Origin: Glandiceps talaboti
Lineage: Eukaryota > Hemichordata > Enteropneusta > Spengelidae
NCBI RefSeq assembly: GCF_964340395.1
Contig: NC_135553.1
Span: 8,935,001 to 8,977,500 of the forward strand
Length of the DNA stretch: 42,500 nucleotides
Direction: 5' to 3'
In this document: piece by piece, positions 1 to 11,673 of the stretch
Layout: every line of letters starts with the position of its first letter
Position numbering within the stretch: position 1 is the stretch's first letter
The notes under the pieces: generated by a model
What the model saw: the letters and a program-made list of their open reading frames with translations, nothing else
Told to the model about the DNA's origin: nothing
Database searches by the model: none
Program-made: the position numbers and the translations under genes

Positions 1-342
1 TATAGTGCAAAATAATATTTTTGATATTTATAGTAAAATGGCTGTTTTGATACAATAGTGGCATTTATATCTAGAATGTATTGAAACACAATTTTACAAG
101 AATACACACATAAATAACAGGGGAGCTAATATGAATTCTTGTTTCCCTGTAAAGGGAGATGTTGAACATACAATGGGCTCAGAGCTCTGGTTAACTTGTC
201 CAAACATTAGCTATGTACAGATTTTGAAGAATTTCTTGTATTTTCATGAAGTGACATCACAGAGTTTTGTATCTTGTAAAGGTTAAGGGTAGAACATTGA
301 ATACAAATGTAGAAATCAGTTGTATAGAATTTTTAGACTTAC

Positions 343-3300
343 TGCCTAGATCTCTCTTGTCATTCAACTCAGTACCAAGCTTGGCTATGTAGACCAGTCT
401 GTGTAGCAGGGCTTTCTGTAATGAAGGAAAGAAAATAAATTCAAGTTATCAATATATTTCATCAAAAATTGCATTGTCTGAAAATATAAGCAAAGATATA
501 TATATTTATAATAAAGAAATATTTCACATACAATGAACAATATACATGTTCCATCTACATGTACATTTCATCAATGCTTTTTTTCACCAGCAAATATACA
601 TATGTAAGTACACCATACATGTACTGAAAACATTATCAATGTTATACAAATCATAAACATGTCAGTGTTTTTGCTAAGGTTTGGGAACCCTGGTGAAATG
701 ACTGGGGAACCCAGGTATATTTTACCTCCTGACACATGCTGTACATTGTACGCAGTCAACAATTATCACTACAGATTTTAATTTCATAAATTGCTCCAAT
801 CTTAAAAATACATGTTTTATGATTTGACAAATTGTGTGATTATTGGGTGTTATTTTTTTTTTTTCACTCTCTGGCTATCATTTACAAGTACTCGTTCTAC
901 AGGTTAATACACTTTGACCTCCTGGTAATAAAGTGGCATTCCGTTGCCAACGACAACAAGCATGTTTAACAGTGCTTATCTCAAGTACAGACATAGTTGT
1001 CAAACAATTTTACAAAATAAATGACTGTAATTCTACTTCATACACTGTTTATTATTCAACAGTTTGGTTTTTAAACCTTTTTATTCATTCATAGCATGTT
1101 TTGTTATTTTTATCATGTTGACAACCTAACACTGCAGTCTTTCAATATTACTTTGGTTAAGATCACATGTCAACAATGGAACGGATTTTACAAGGGGGTG
1201 AGGGGTGCGGGGATATTAAACAAGTTTGTGGTGACATTGGCATTGATTATTCAATGAAATTAACCACAAACAGAAAATCAAAAAATTTGCAAGTGTTATT
1301 ACACTTCCTGAGCTCAATCAAAGCCAGGGTTATGGTTAGCCACTACACAACTTGGCTCCTAACAAAGATTACAACAGAATCTGTATGTGTTGTAATCCAT
1401 AGAACACCACTGTTAGTGTTAGGTTTAATTGGCAAAACCTTTGTTTTTTTAATTACACTAGACTGTAAGAACAAAAACTTCACATAATTTCCTTTGTCTT
1501 TGTTTAAATGTAATTAATAATGCTATAATTGTGAACCCCATTGTAAGATTGATTGACAGCATGACCCTAAATAACCCTAAAGTACTGCAAATACAGAAGA
1601 GTCAATATTGTACCTTGGTAACTTATCTCCCCTTGTTACTGTTGCTATCACTAAAAATCAACATAACCTGGGATTTATAAGATCAACACAAGCCTATCAA
1701 AATTGTGTAATGTTAACCACACTGTTGCTATACACATGTACTTTACGCTAACACTAAAAATATCACAGTCGATATGTTTAAAAGTGGCACAAGCTGAGTT
1801 TATCAACTTTGTGACTCAAATGACACTACTTTACAATAAAACCCCAATTAAACTATTTTAGTATAATGTTGATTTCAATGCATGCATTCTATGACATCAC
1901 ATTTTATTTACTGGTATTGCTAGAACAGTTGATTACAAAGCAGGGATTTCCTCAACATATTTTATACGTACGGTATGATGAAAAAATCTGTCATCAGATC
2001 GTTTTTCAGTGCTATCTTGGCTTGAGTTTAGCGAATTTCAAGTGATGGTTAAGTATGCTTCAGGAAGTAGAATACTATGAGCAGTTTTGAATATGCAGCA
2101 AAAATTACGTCTAAACACAGTTTGTACCCCTTTAATATGTACATGTACTTGAATTTACACTACAATTATAACTGAATACGTACATTTTGGTAAAACACCG
2201 TCTATGAAATCAACGCAATTTAATACTAAAGTTAAGATTTCACATGAGAAATATGATGCCGAAATGTATGTACATGTTAGGTCTATTTTAATACATGCAT
2301 CTTAAAATTCCTGTGTGAGACTGTACCCTTGATTCAATACAAAATATGCACAGCATGCATTTTTTTCAAATCAATATCATCACAATGCAACTTTAATGTG
2401 TAGACATATATCTTGTTTTTATTAATACTAAATTATAATTATTAATATTAATACTCAATGGATTATAACTGGACGGTGCCAGGACCATTATCATCCCCCC
2501 CCCCTTCATTAGGCATGAAATGAGCACCCATGTTATATTCTTAGATGTACTGTACATGATTACTTAAACCATCTAACTTGGTGTATTTCTTGCAGTACAG
2601 GGTATGAGGAACATAACATATGGACAATCAAAAACTATACATTTCTTCTACATAATATGAATATGTTGACACCTTGTCCTCTGTGATGTACATGTAATAT
2701 ACATGACCAATATTTCGAACATGCGTGTACATTTTTTTGTACCTCTAGGCTCTATTTATTCATGTATATATACTAAATAAAATGCATATATCATAAAATT
2801 ATGTTTTTGAAAACTGGATATCATAAATAATACATCATGATTCATGTTTTCCTCACTATGTTCCACTATTTTCAGTTTGATAAATAATGCCGAATACAGA
2901 AGATATTGCCCTGATATAGTATTAGATGGCAAAGGTAATGCACCACCCTACATTTTGTATGTGTCATCATACATGTTGTACATTAACCTATTGCACCCAC
3001 ACAGTACTTTTATTGTACAGTATATACAGTTCTTCCTTCTTCAGTGTGTGTGTTTAAGTTTTACTGATGAAACATATATGTATAACTGAAGCTGTACAGT
3101 ACAGATAACCAGCAAGTTAATCTGCTCTATCCATGTTTGTCAGTACTCTACTATATAGCATTTCAGTCAACCATATATCAGAGTGTCAAATGTACATGTG
3201 CTTTTGTGAAAAGAAACTACATTTAGTTACTACTAGTAGTGTGGGACTGTCAGTCACGGTACACTGATGAATAATACACTAAACACGTAGTTCTGCTTGC

Positions 3301-4179
3301 CATGTTTTTTAAATTGAACAATGGTGGTAAAATGACAGTGGCTGTGGGAATAATTCCGTAGATGGACCCAGGAGTATCAATTGATTTCTATACACAATTT
3401 AAAGAGCTATTTAAAACAAAAGAGGCGTTTGGGATCAGATATTGACTCTTTGTGAACATACAAAATGTAAAACAACATTCATGCATTTTCTTCATAACTT
3501 TCAGTATATTTGAATAAGGAAGTATATTTTTACTTTTATTTCAACTCTAAAAACTCAACAACAACAAAAATTGAGAACAGATCATATAAATTATGCAAAG
3601 AAACTAAATTTTGTTTGGCTGTGCATAAAAGATGATATCTTTTTTTTTGAAATTAAAAAAAAAAATGAGATAAAATATTTATGACCAGTGAACGTGGCAG
3701 ACAAAGACTCGTTGCATAATTGTCAATTTAGAATGGCTGGTAGGATTCAATGAGAAATTGACCTGACAGGTGTACTAAATTTCAACAATTATCAATAAAA
3801 TGGTCTATTGATTAGTGGTATAGTAATGGCACATTATTTGCACAAATGTATGACCCAGCACACAGTTAATGTACCAGTGGAGGTCCCTAAACGGTCTAAA
3901 CTGACTTTGATGACATTAAATTACTGTGTGTGTTTGACACAATTATGCTGCAGTGAATTAACGTATGGATGGAAATTACAAAGAAAATGACGTCTGCAGA
4001 TCAAGATTGACTACTAAATAGAAATGCATATGTTATACCCGTTCAAAATCTTGGTTGTGGAGTTTCTTCAGTGCTATGTCTAATGCATTATCTCCAGGCC
4101 ATTCCAGTCCACTTATGGGTTTCCACACTCGTTTCTTTCTAGTACCAGCTGTCTCGTCAAGATTATCCCAATTTGCCAT
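343..4179 (-). CDS. Unrecognised gene, first two coding exons (partial, runs off left edge)
   Basis: Two exons can be read on the minus strand. Exon 1 runs from ATG at 4179 to 4039 (47 codons, starting MANWDNLDETAG, with a WKPISGLEWPGDNALDIAL stretch) and ends at a GT donor (GAACGG|GTATAA). In the same frame a TAA lies two codons before this ATG, so the start is well fixed. Exon 2 runs from 415 to 343 (24 codons plus one base, KALLHRLVYIAKLGTELNDK). It has a strong pyrimidine-rich acceptor ending TTCATTACAG and a GTAAGT donor. Phases agree (0 into 0, out at 1). Linking the two across a 3.6 kb intron is inference, and small exons between them could have been missed. The peptide looks helical, charged and cytosolic, with no signal peptide or membrane segment. 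I do not recognise the family. An X-box-like site lies about 250 bases upstream, which would fit a ciliary gene but is weak evidence. Confidence 0.6.
416..4038 (-). other. Presumed intron 1 of the unrecognised minus-strand gene
   Basis: AT-rich sequence with no exon I can support on either strand. It holds many scattered TACATGTA/ACATGTAC palindromes, a poly-C run near 2496, and A/T homopolymers near 850 and 3640-3665. The short open frames at 571-762, 1167-1487, 2844-3089 and 3808-3990 have no splice context or recognisable product. A weak X-box-like word at 943-957 has no gene start beside it. Confidence 0.4.
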
Positions 4180-4429
4180 AATTTATGTCTTCAAGAACAT
4201 CAACTGTACAAGGTTTCACAGATACATGTACAGTAACTATATCATGTCCATGTACTGTTGAAAATGTATGCACTGTTCTATAGACTCCAGCAGTAGTGGT
4301 AATTATACACACGTCACGGAGTTGATCGGTCTCGGTTGTTGATGAAATCTACACATCTGAACACCAACGTGTTGTATGACAATCCACTGCCACTACTGTC
4401 TGCTCATTTCAATCATATTGACCAGCTTG

Positions 4430-4442
4430 GTTGCTAGGCAAA
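4430..4442. promoter_or_regulatory. X-box-like RFX motif upstream of the 4179 start
   Basis: The sequence reads GTTGCT-A-GGCAAA, a near-palindrome of the RFX half-sites GTTRCC and RGCAAC with one mismatch at the end of each half. It lies about 250 bases upstream of the ATG at 4179. RFX factors control ciliary genes in animals. Loose X-box words are expected several times by chance in a window this size, so function is inference. Confidence 0.3.
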
Positions 4443-4443
4443 C

Positions 4444-7400
4444 AACAGGCCAGTCGTCTGATTGGCAGGTCAGACTAACCAACAAGCCTTGGACTCTGAA
4501 TTGATATACAGTAGTTTTTACGGACCCAAGTATAAATTATGACCTGCCTTTCATTGAGCATCAATAAAACTGAGTGCCTTAATGGCTCATTGAATTGCAA
4601 TAAAGGTTTTACTGCAGAGAAAAGCGATCTGGACAAAAGATGGGACAGTTCATTCTCCCCTGAGGGTTTTTATTCTTATATTTCACCATCCAGTTTCAGT
4701 TGTTGGAAGTGTTATCATCAAATTATAATATTATGTACGAGGCCCTGTAACCTGAATACTTTGTATGGGTTATTAGACATTTTAACTCCAGGTGGATGGT
4801 TTCTGAACAAATTTCACGGTTTGTGCTTTTAAAAAGCCATTTACTTTGAATGTCGTTTCCTTAACGGAAAGCTGTTGATGCACTCACAGCTATGGAATGG
4901 TACCTTTGATAATACATGGGAAGGCGTGCATTTTTCTTGAACGGATGATTTTAATCAAGTCTATTGTCAGTATTGAGGATGATATTTTTTATCAGGTGGG
5001 TCAACACATGCATACAAGGCAGGTGAGGAATTAACTCCATATTTATCATAAATACATGTACTTGTATACTGTTTACAGGGACAAATTTAACACAGAGCTT
5101 TTGTCAAAACAAGCTGCTACAGGCCTATATAGGACTGCAGGTGTTCTAACTTAAAGTCACTGGATTATGCCTGAGTGGATGAATTCATTGACAAGGCAGA
5201 ATTAGCAGGGCAAAATGTCAGCTCACTTCTGAATAGAGCTCTTAATACTTCTAAACCTTATGGCAGCGCTGATCTCTGCCTTTTCAGCCACTACATTTGA
5301 CTAAATTAACAATGACATTGACAAACAGACCTACTTGAATGTCAAGACCTGACAAGTCTATCAAAGTGGAAGTCTATTGATATTAGAGAGAGAAATAGCA
5401 GTGTTGTTAGATAAGTCTGTGTTTCTATGCTCTATACACATTTGGAGATTAGCAATGTTCATGCTGTGTGTGTCCTTGAACAAAAAGCATGATAATTTCA
5501 CAGTTTTTGCTGTGGAGCAGTTTAGAAACGTACATATACACCTACTGTACTGTACATGATATAATTTACAGATATTTTCCCTGGAGGACTATATAAGTTT
5601 AATGTTGTCAAACTATAAACGAATTAGATGTTATGCTGAGAGGCCTACATCTCCATTTTATGGATAAATGTCAAACTATTTAACTGTTTATATTACGCAA
5701 AAAAAAAACCCAACTGTATGCAGTGATGTGTACAGAAACTAAATAGTTTGGCCAAATTAACCAGAAATTTTCAGCTGTTACATTGTAAGTTTCAACATCA
5801 TGCAAAGATGTCTTTGTTATACCAAACCAGAATGACTTGTTACAGATGTATGTACATGTATCATGTATGTAACACAATTTATTGATATAAATGATGATAC
5901 ACATTTTTAACCAGAAGTAGCTTGGGAAGTAGATTTATATTTCAATCAATAGTGAAAACTGACATGTAAATTAAAAAAATTGTTTGCTGCTTGATGCGAA
6001 AAAAAAAATGTATGCCTGCCAGAATTTCTATGTGAATTATATTCATCTCTCAAATAAATATTTCATTACAATTTAGTATACATGCTTAAAATATTGACAG
6101 TCAGGACTCGCGAAATCATAATAAATGTACCGAGTAGTAATCTCAATAAAGCCTGTGTTGCCATGACAACTTTGAACATATCTCAACAGATATTCAACTG
6201 AGTGTTGTATGTAAAATCATTGACTGAAATTCTGTGTTTCATTTATTGATTTTTCTTGATAAAACTCAATATATTCCAAATAGGCTTTAATAGAGTCACC
6301 CCAGTGAACATTGTATATGTATAACCGAACACATATTCTGTTTCACGACAGGTAATATTATACAGTTCCATAGGCTTTGGGTTAATGCTATTTTGATCAA
6401 TATTTCACAATGTCAACGCTATTACTCTGACATGACAACAATACCAATATTTGGAGACCTAGAAAACAAATTATCTGTGTACAGCTAAGCTTTCATTTTT
6501 TAATTTCTACACTAAATTATACAAGGATTAATGTAGGAGCTATACTGTACAAACAGTTATTATGTTGTAATTATGCAGTGTAAGTATATTCACATGGTAC
6601 ATACATTAGTTGATTAATTTCTTGTCAATAGATTAAAAAGCATACACTTGTCCTTATTTGCATTACAATATACTTCCAGCAGAGTCAATTAATAACACCG
6701 AAAATTAATGGATCCTGAAAAAAATTTTGTCAAAAAATGAAGGGAAACCATATTAAAGCAATTTTATCGTGAACTACTTTCGCATTTCATATTCATGAAT
6801 GAGTCAAGCTGTAATATAATGTAGCTTTCAAGCCACTAAGTGGTAACTTGAGACAATTTTCAAAACACTGGTTTCATATCCAGACTCTATTTTAAATCAC
6901 TCAAGAATGTTGAAATCAACATTATTGAGTTCTGTAATTTGAGATGAAAATTAGACCATAAAAAAAATATATCACATTTTGAACTTTTATTAGACTGATA
7001 ATGTAAAATTGTACAGACTAATTTATACATGTACCATGGCATCATATACAAATTTGTCAAACAAATATATTCATTTTGTTGTGCTCATTTGAGACTTCAT
7101 GAATACATGGAGGTATGATATACCTCTATTATGAATACATGTGCATTTGTACAAAGTTGTTATATTATATTATGTTGCTAATACTGATATTTATCTATTG
7201 TTATTATGTATAAAACACTTTAGGACAGTGCTGCAATATCACTTAAACTAAACACTTTGACAAAAGACACATGAGATTAAAACTACTAAGACATACATGT
7301 ATAAGACAGTTAAAACTATTAAACACAGATATACTTAAAGCTTACAGCTACAATGTACATTTGTATATTGTGACTTGAAGACAAATAAAAAGGCATTTAG

Positions 7401-7631
7401 AAGGCTGAAGAGTATCTTCAAATTGTAATGTTTTACTTGGGGGAAAAAATAGCCAGCACTCAATGTTGTTTGTGTGTTAAAGGCAGATATCTATTCATGT
7501 TGTCTTTCTAATGTCATACAGGGCTTGACCACAACTTCTTTTTCTTTACAAATTCCATATACAGGTATCGTGGTAGACCATTCAAAGTAAGCTTAGTAGG
7601 TATTGTGTCTACACCAGTGACCCTATCATAC
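4444..7631. other. Gene-free or intronic AT-rich stretch
   Basis: No supported exon. The open frames at 4539-4832, 5377-5559 and 5680-5904 show no splice context or family resemblance. TACATGTA palindromes continue. An X-box-like word (GTTGCCATGACAAC) at 6157-6170 has no start codon with a donor near it. At 7564-7601 a plus-strand acceptor-like and a donor-like site enclose only about 22 bases. Confidence 0.4.
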
Positions 7632-7673
7632 CTTAGTGGCTTTCACTCCATTGTGAAGTGATGACACTGCCAT
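7632..7673 (-). CDS. Candidate first coding exon, 14 codons (MAVSSLHNGVKATK)
   Basis: On the minus strand an ATG at 7673 opens 14 codons reading MAVSSLHNGVKATK. These are followed by a good donor (CTAAG|GTATGA), and in-frame read-through would hit TGA one codon later. A full-consensus X-box (7748-7762) lies about 75 bases upstream, a typical distance from a ciliary promoter to its start. No second exon was found with confidence. The call rests on the combination of start, donor and promoter motif and could be chance. If real, it would be the beginning of another minus-strand gene whose body lies to the left. Confidence 0.28.
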
Positions 7674-7747
7674 GAATTCACCCCATCATAAAGGGATGTG
7701 CTTTACAGAAATATACAGTTGACAAGACTATTGTCCTGTGAGTGGTG

Positions 7748-7762
7748 GTTGCCCCTAGCAAC
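7748..7762. promoter_or_regulatory. Full-consensus X-box (RFX site)
   Basis: GTTGCC-CCT-AGCAAC matches both RFX half-sites GTNRCC and RGYAAC, with a three-base spacer. A match this strict is unlikely by chance in 42 kb. Its best target is the minus-strand ATG at 7673. Confidence 0.42.
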
Positions 7763-9464
7763 AGCGTGGCTGGTGTACCGGAATGGCAATCAGTGGGTTT
7801 ATTCTATACAGTTATCTCCCATTGAGGATTTATGGTGATTGCAATAACGGAGAGGGCCGTGTATGGAAGGACGTGAGACAAAACATAACAATATGGAACA
7901 AAACATGAAATAAGTTATGAATAACGGTAAGTAGATTAACATTGTATGTAGTATGTAGTGGCCCTACTAGAGGTCATTGTGAATGTATCAAAACATTACA
8001 AAGAACTCAAGTGCGTATTATAACGGTATAGAACCTGTACAGTAACCTTCTAAGTTTATTGTACTCAAGTCAGTTAGATGTAAGTATGTATATCCTAATT
8101 CAAATTGAGTTTGGAATTCATTTAAAACACAATCAAATATAGTCAGGTGACTTCATGCAATACCTTATGTAAAGTGGTTCACAGCATATAGATTTAAGGT
8201 GAAAATACAAACATATCTACCCAATACCTGGTACATGCCTATATTTCCACTTTGGTAATGAGCTACATTTTGTAACTTGCTGTTTTGAAATTGTTAAAGC
8301 ACTGTATCATCCTATGTCATAATGGGAAAATAATTTTTAAAACTTCACTGATACATGTATGAATGGGTGGCATAATACATTTATTAATGTACACATAGAA
8401 CACAAAGTAATAATGCAGTATCTTTCTCTAAAAAAAAGTAAAAAGTAAATGTTTTATTAAAATTTTAAAAAAATTACTTGACAGATGGAATGATTTGCAA
8501 TATGTGCACAATGTACATGTAAACTGAAAACCAAAATAAAAGTAATGTAAACTGGAAGTATTGTTTTTTGAACAACTTTCAGAAAATGGTTATGTTAGAC
8601 AATATAGCATGAAGTAAACCCTCATGAAATTACATTGCTCACTTCAAAGTAGAATCAATACTCAATAATTTTATGATGTACCATTTAATTATATAGTTTT
8701 GAGGTCAACTTATTCATTGTTTCTGCAGACACTGTATCAACAGTATCAAGACCATAAAATCACAATCAATTATCATTAACTTTAATTATATTTGAATAAG
8801 TTTATCAGCTTTGTAGACGTTTTCTGATTGTTAATCATGTGGTGTGTTTTGACACAAGAGGGCACACTTCAAAAGGTTGATGAGTGAGTTCATGATATTT
8901 CACAGAGCCACCCACAAACAAAAGTTCATTCATGTTTTGACACATGGTGGCGCACTTCATGATGAGGGAGCCCTTGCTCAAAAATCAAAGCAGAATTTTT
9001 TCTTACACCATACACTTAGACCATGGGAAGATTGTGGTACTGTACATTTGTACATGTACACATGAGAAACATAATAATGAGTGGTACTGAAATAGAATAC
9101 ATTAAAGATAATAACAAGATTGAACTGTTGTATTACTGAGAAGACACTAGGTCATATTCCCTCAAAGATTTACAAGTACATGTACAGCGAATACAAGTAT
9201 TTCTTTCATGTAGTCACACAGAGACATCATCTACCTGTATTGTTGCATTGAAACTTTTGCATTTTCATGTAACTTTTTTCCATGTTATTTGTGTATACAT
9301 GTCAAAGTGTGCCCTCACAGGTGAACATACATACATGTACATTTACTCATACTGTGGTATCATAAAAACAATTGGAGCTTGATTTGCTCTTTTGTTCACC
9401 GTTTATAAATAGTAAAATACTCATAAATCTATTTTAACACCTTTTTATTTTGGAGTATCCTCAC
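7763..9464. other. Gene-free AT-rich stretch
   Basis: No supported exon on either strand. The frame at 8877-9065 includes a loosely repeated phrase about gCACAcTTCA/TTTGACACA (also near 8848 and 9300) that looks like dispersed repeat debris. TACATGTA palindromes are frequent near 9040-9060, 9176 and 9330. Confidence 0.35.
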
Positions 9465-9515
9465 CTGAGACAACAAGTCTCATAGTTTGAATAGTGTGAA
9501 TATTGCTGTCAACCA
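9465..9515 (-). CDS. Isolated internal exon candidate, 51 bases
   Basis: On the minus strand a long pyrimidine-rich acceptor (CTGCTGTTTGTTTGTGATTCAG region, 9516-9537) precedes 51 bases that end in CAG|GTGAGG, a near-ideal donor. Only one frame is open, reading VDSNIHTIQTMRLVVS with two leading bases and one trailing base. It lies inside the expected span of the gene that starts at 12298, but that exon ends in phase 0 and this one needs a phase-1 predecessor. At least one exon between them must therefore have been missed, or they belong to different transcripts. The family is not recognised. Confidence 0.4.
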
Positions 9516-10536
9516 CTGAATCACAAACAAACAGCAGAGAGAAGCCTGTACGGAAATACTTCATTTTAAGCATTCTCAACAAGAAGGGATTTCCATATTT
9601 TAAAGATAGCAAAACTCATTGCAGTTTGAGTCTGGGCATAGGTTGGTGTGTACATGTATACAATTTGCAAATGTGAACAATACCCTTGCAAGACAGACCA
9701 ACAACAACACCTACTGGCTAATCAAGTGATTCACTTCAGATGAAAATATAAAAGTGAATGACCATATAAATGTAGCAATGTTTACCATAAAGACAAAACA
9801 AATTCATAGATATAAACATGTACAGATGTTGAGAAAGAAAAATATAACGACAGAAGAATTTGTACAAATACTGTACCACAATGTTTCCATCCTTAGTCAA
9901 CCACTTTCTTTCTAATTCTCAAAGCCACTAAAATTGTAAAAACAATTTGCAATTTGAAAATACATTTAGGAAAGTACATATGTAGCACTGTTTCTTAGTT
10001 GCACAACATTCGTGTAAAATTAGGAACACTGAACATGACCAAATCACCATGTACATGTATATGTATATGTACACAGATTAGCCATGATCATATGAACTAC
10101 AGAAGGAATTTTGACTGACAAAAACTACCTGCCTCTGAATGCTGGAGAAGTTAATTGGCCCCATTGTAAACTCAGCACCTTACCAAAATTATTTATGGTA
10201 TAAGATTAATACACTTAGATACATTCAGCTTGGTATGGCATCAGGAGGAGCTCAGATGCCTCTAAATCCATTTTAGGGAAAACAAATTTGAATGAAGGGG
10301 TACTGAAGAATGACATGATGTAAATCATTATAATCTTCTATTTGCCTGTCATCCTCATGGATGACAGAAGAGAGCTTCAATTTCATGCAACTACATTGTA
10401 CATGTATTTTTGCTCAGTTCACCGTAAGGTCAAATGGTTGTGTCAAGTTGTCCCGATACATGTACCAATTGCTTTAATGGCCAATCACCATAGATGATTT
10501 GGGTAGATACCTTTTCAAATTGTACATGGGTGGGAG
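9516..10536. other. Gene-free stretch between exon candidate and foldback element
   Basis: AT-rich, with several TACATGTA/TATATGTA palindromes (around 9650, 10050, 10400, 10460). I looked for a phase 0 to 1 exon that would link 12212 to 9515 and found none that I could support. Confidence 0.35.
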
Positions 10537-11111
10537 GGTTACCAGTCATAACGTCCCCGGGTCAAAACGTCCCCGGGTCAAAACGTCCCCGGGTATGACC
10601 AAAACGTCCCCGGGTCAAAACGTCCCCGGGTCAAAAACGTCCCCGGGTCAAAACGTCCTCGGGTATGACCAACATTTAACCAAGAGACTTGACTGTGTAA
10701 CAGTTTCCGTTCCTTCCCTAAAACACGGTCAAGTATCGATGCCCATATTCCGAACCATTTTCTGTTCGTGATTTACATGCTCATTTTCATAAAAATTGGA
10801 GGACTTTTACGACCTCAAATCTGTCTGATTTCCCGTAAATAAAGTGATGGTTGCCCAAGACAATGATTACGCATAAACGCATAAACGTATTTTGGGCACC
10901 TGAGGTGGATACGCAGTCACATTACTGTATTGTGATGTAAGAAATAGTAAGAAATAAGGATATAATGTAACACACACACACACACAAATAGTTTGGGTCG
11001 AGGAAAATGGAAAGACGGGGACGTTTTGACCTGGGGACGTTTTGACCCGGGGACGTTTTGACTTATGGAAACCGGGGACGTTTTGACCCGGGGACGTTTT
11101 GACTGGATACC
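10537..11111. mobile_element. Foldback element 1 with (CGTCCCCGGGTCAAAA)n inverted arms
   Basis: The left arm (10,537-10,672) starts GGTTACCAGTC and then holds seven copies of a 16-base unit CGTCCCCGGGTCAAAA, two of them ending in TATGACC instead. The right arm (11,015-11,111) holds five copies in inverse orientation and ends GACTGGATACC, so the termini are inverted repeats too. GGTGGGAG occurs directly outside both ends (10,529-10,536 and 11,112-11,119), consistent with an 8-10 base target duplication. The 340 bases between the arms hold no recognisable coding sequence. The open frames here, including the minus-strand 10,867-11,166, are repeat artefacts. It behaves like a non-autonomous foldback DNA transposon; the superfamily is unknown, and an 8-base duplication would fit hAT. 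Confidence 0.75.
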
Positions 11112-11131
11112 GGTGGGAGGGGGGGGGGGAT

Positions 11132-11673
11132 ATTGAGGAATTCACACTGAAACGGGGTAGGTCCAACTCGGCCCATTGCCAACTCGGCCCAGGTGATTGT
11201 CAACTTGGCCCACATGATTGCCAACTCAGTGATACCAACTCGGCCCATTCAGTGATACCAACTCGGCCCATTCAGTGATACCAACTCGGCCCACTGTGCC
11301 ATACGTTAATTTGTCATCACAGAAATGATATTCTGAACAAGCAGATACAGAAAACAAGCCAAGGTCCATCCAGACTCAGCCTAGTCCTACTGCACTCCTG
11401 CACTTTTAAGGTACACAGGGACGAATTGCCTCAACTATTTTGGACTTTGAACTTTTTATAGCAAAGTCATGAATGTCAAAGAAACAGGAATCGCAATCGT
11501 ATTGAACTTGAGGCGAAACTTGGACTAGTTCAACTGGGACGAATTGAACAGAGTGGGCTGAGTTGGCAGAGGATGGGCCGAGTTGGCAGAGTGTGGGCCG
11601 AGTTGGCAATGAGTGGACCGAGTTGGCGATGGGCCGAGTTGGGCGTGCACCATTGAGGAATTCACACTGAAAC
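11132..11673. mobile_element. Foldback element 2 with (CCAACTCGGCCCA) inverted arms and 22-base flanking repeats
   Basis: The left arm (about 11,154-11,291) carries about six copies of a 13-base core CCAACTCGGCCCA, some separated by TTCAGTGATA. The right arm (about 11,540-11,651) carries about five inverse copies (TGGGCCGAGTTGG). An identical 22-base stretch beginning ATTGAGGAATTCACAC lies outside each end (11,132-11,153 and 11,652-11,673). That fits a target-site duplication, although 22 bases is unusually long. The interior of about 250 bases has no gene. The minus-strand open frame with MPTRPTLCQLGP at 11,406-11,609 is a translation of the repeats. Confidence 0.75.

Noticed and set aside
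943-957. X-box-like word GTTGCC-AAC-GACAAC
   Set aside because: No start codon with a donor near it. Loose matches of this kind are expected by chance several times in this window.
7500-7640. Minus-strand frame reading LTLNGLPRYLYMEFVKKKK
   Set aside because: About 45 codons without a start or a usable acceptor; no family recognised.
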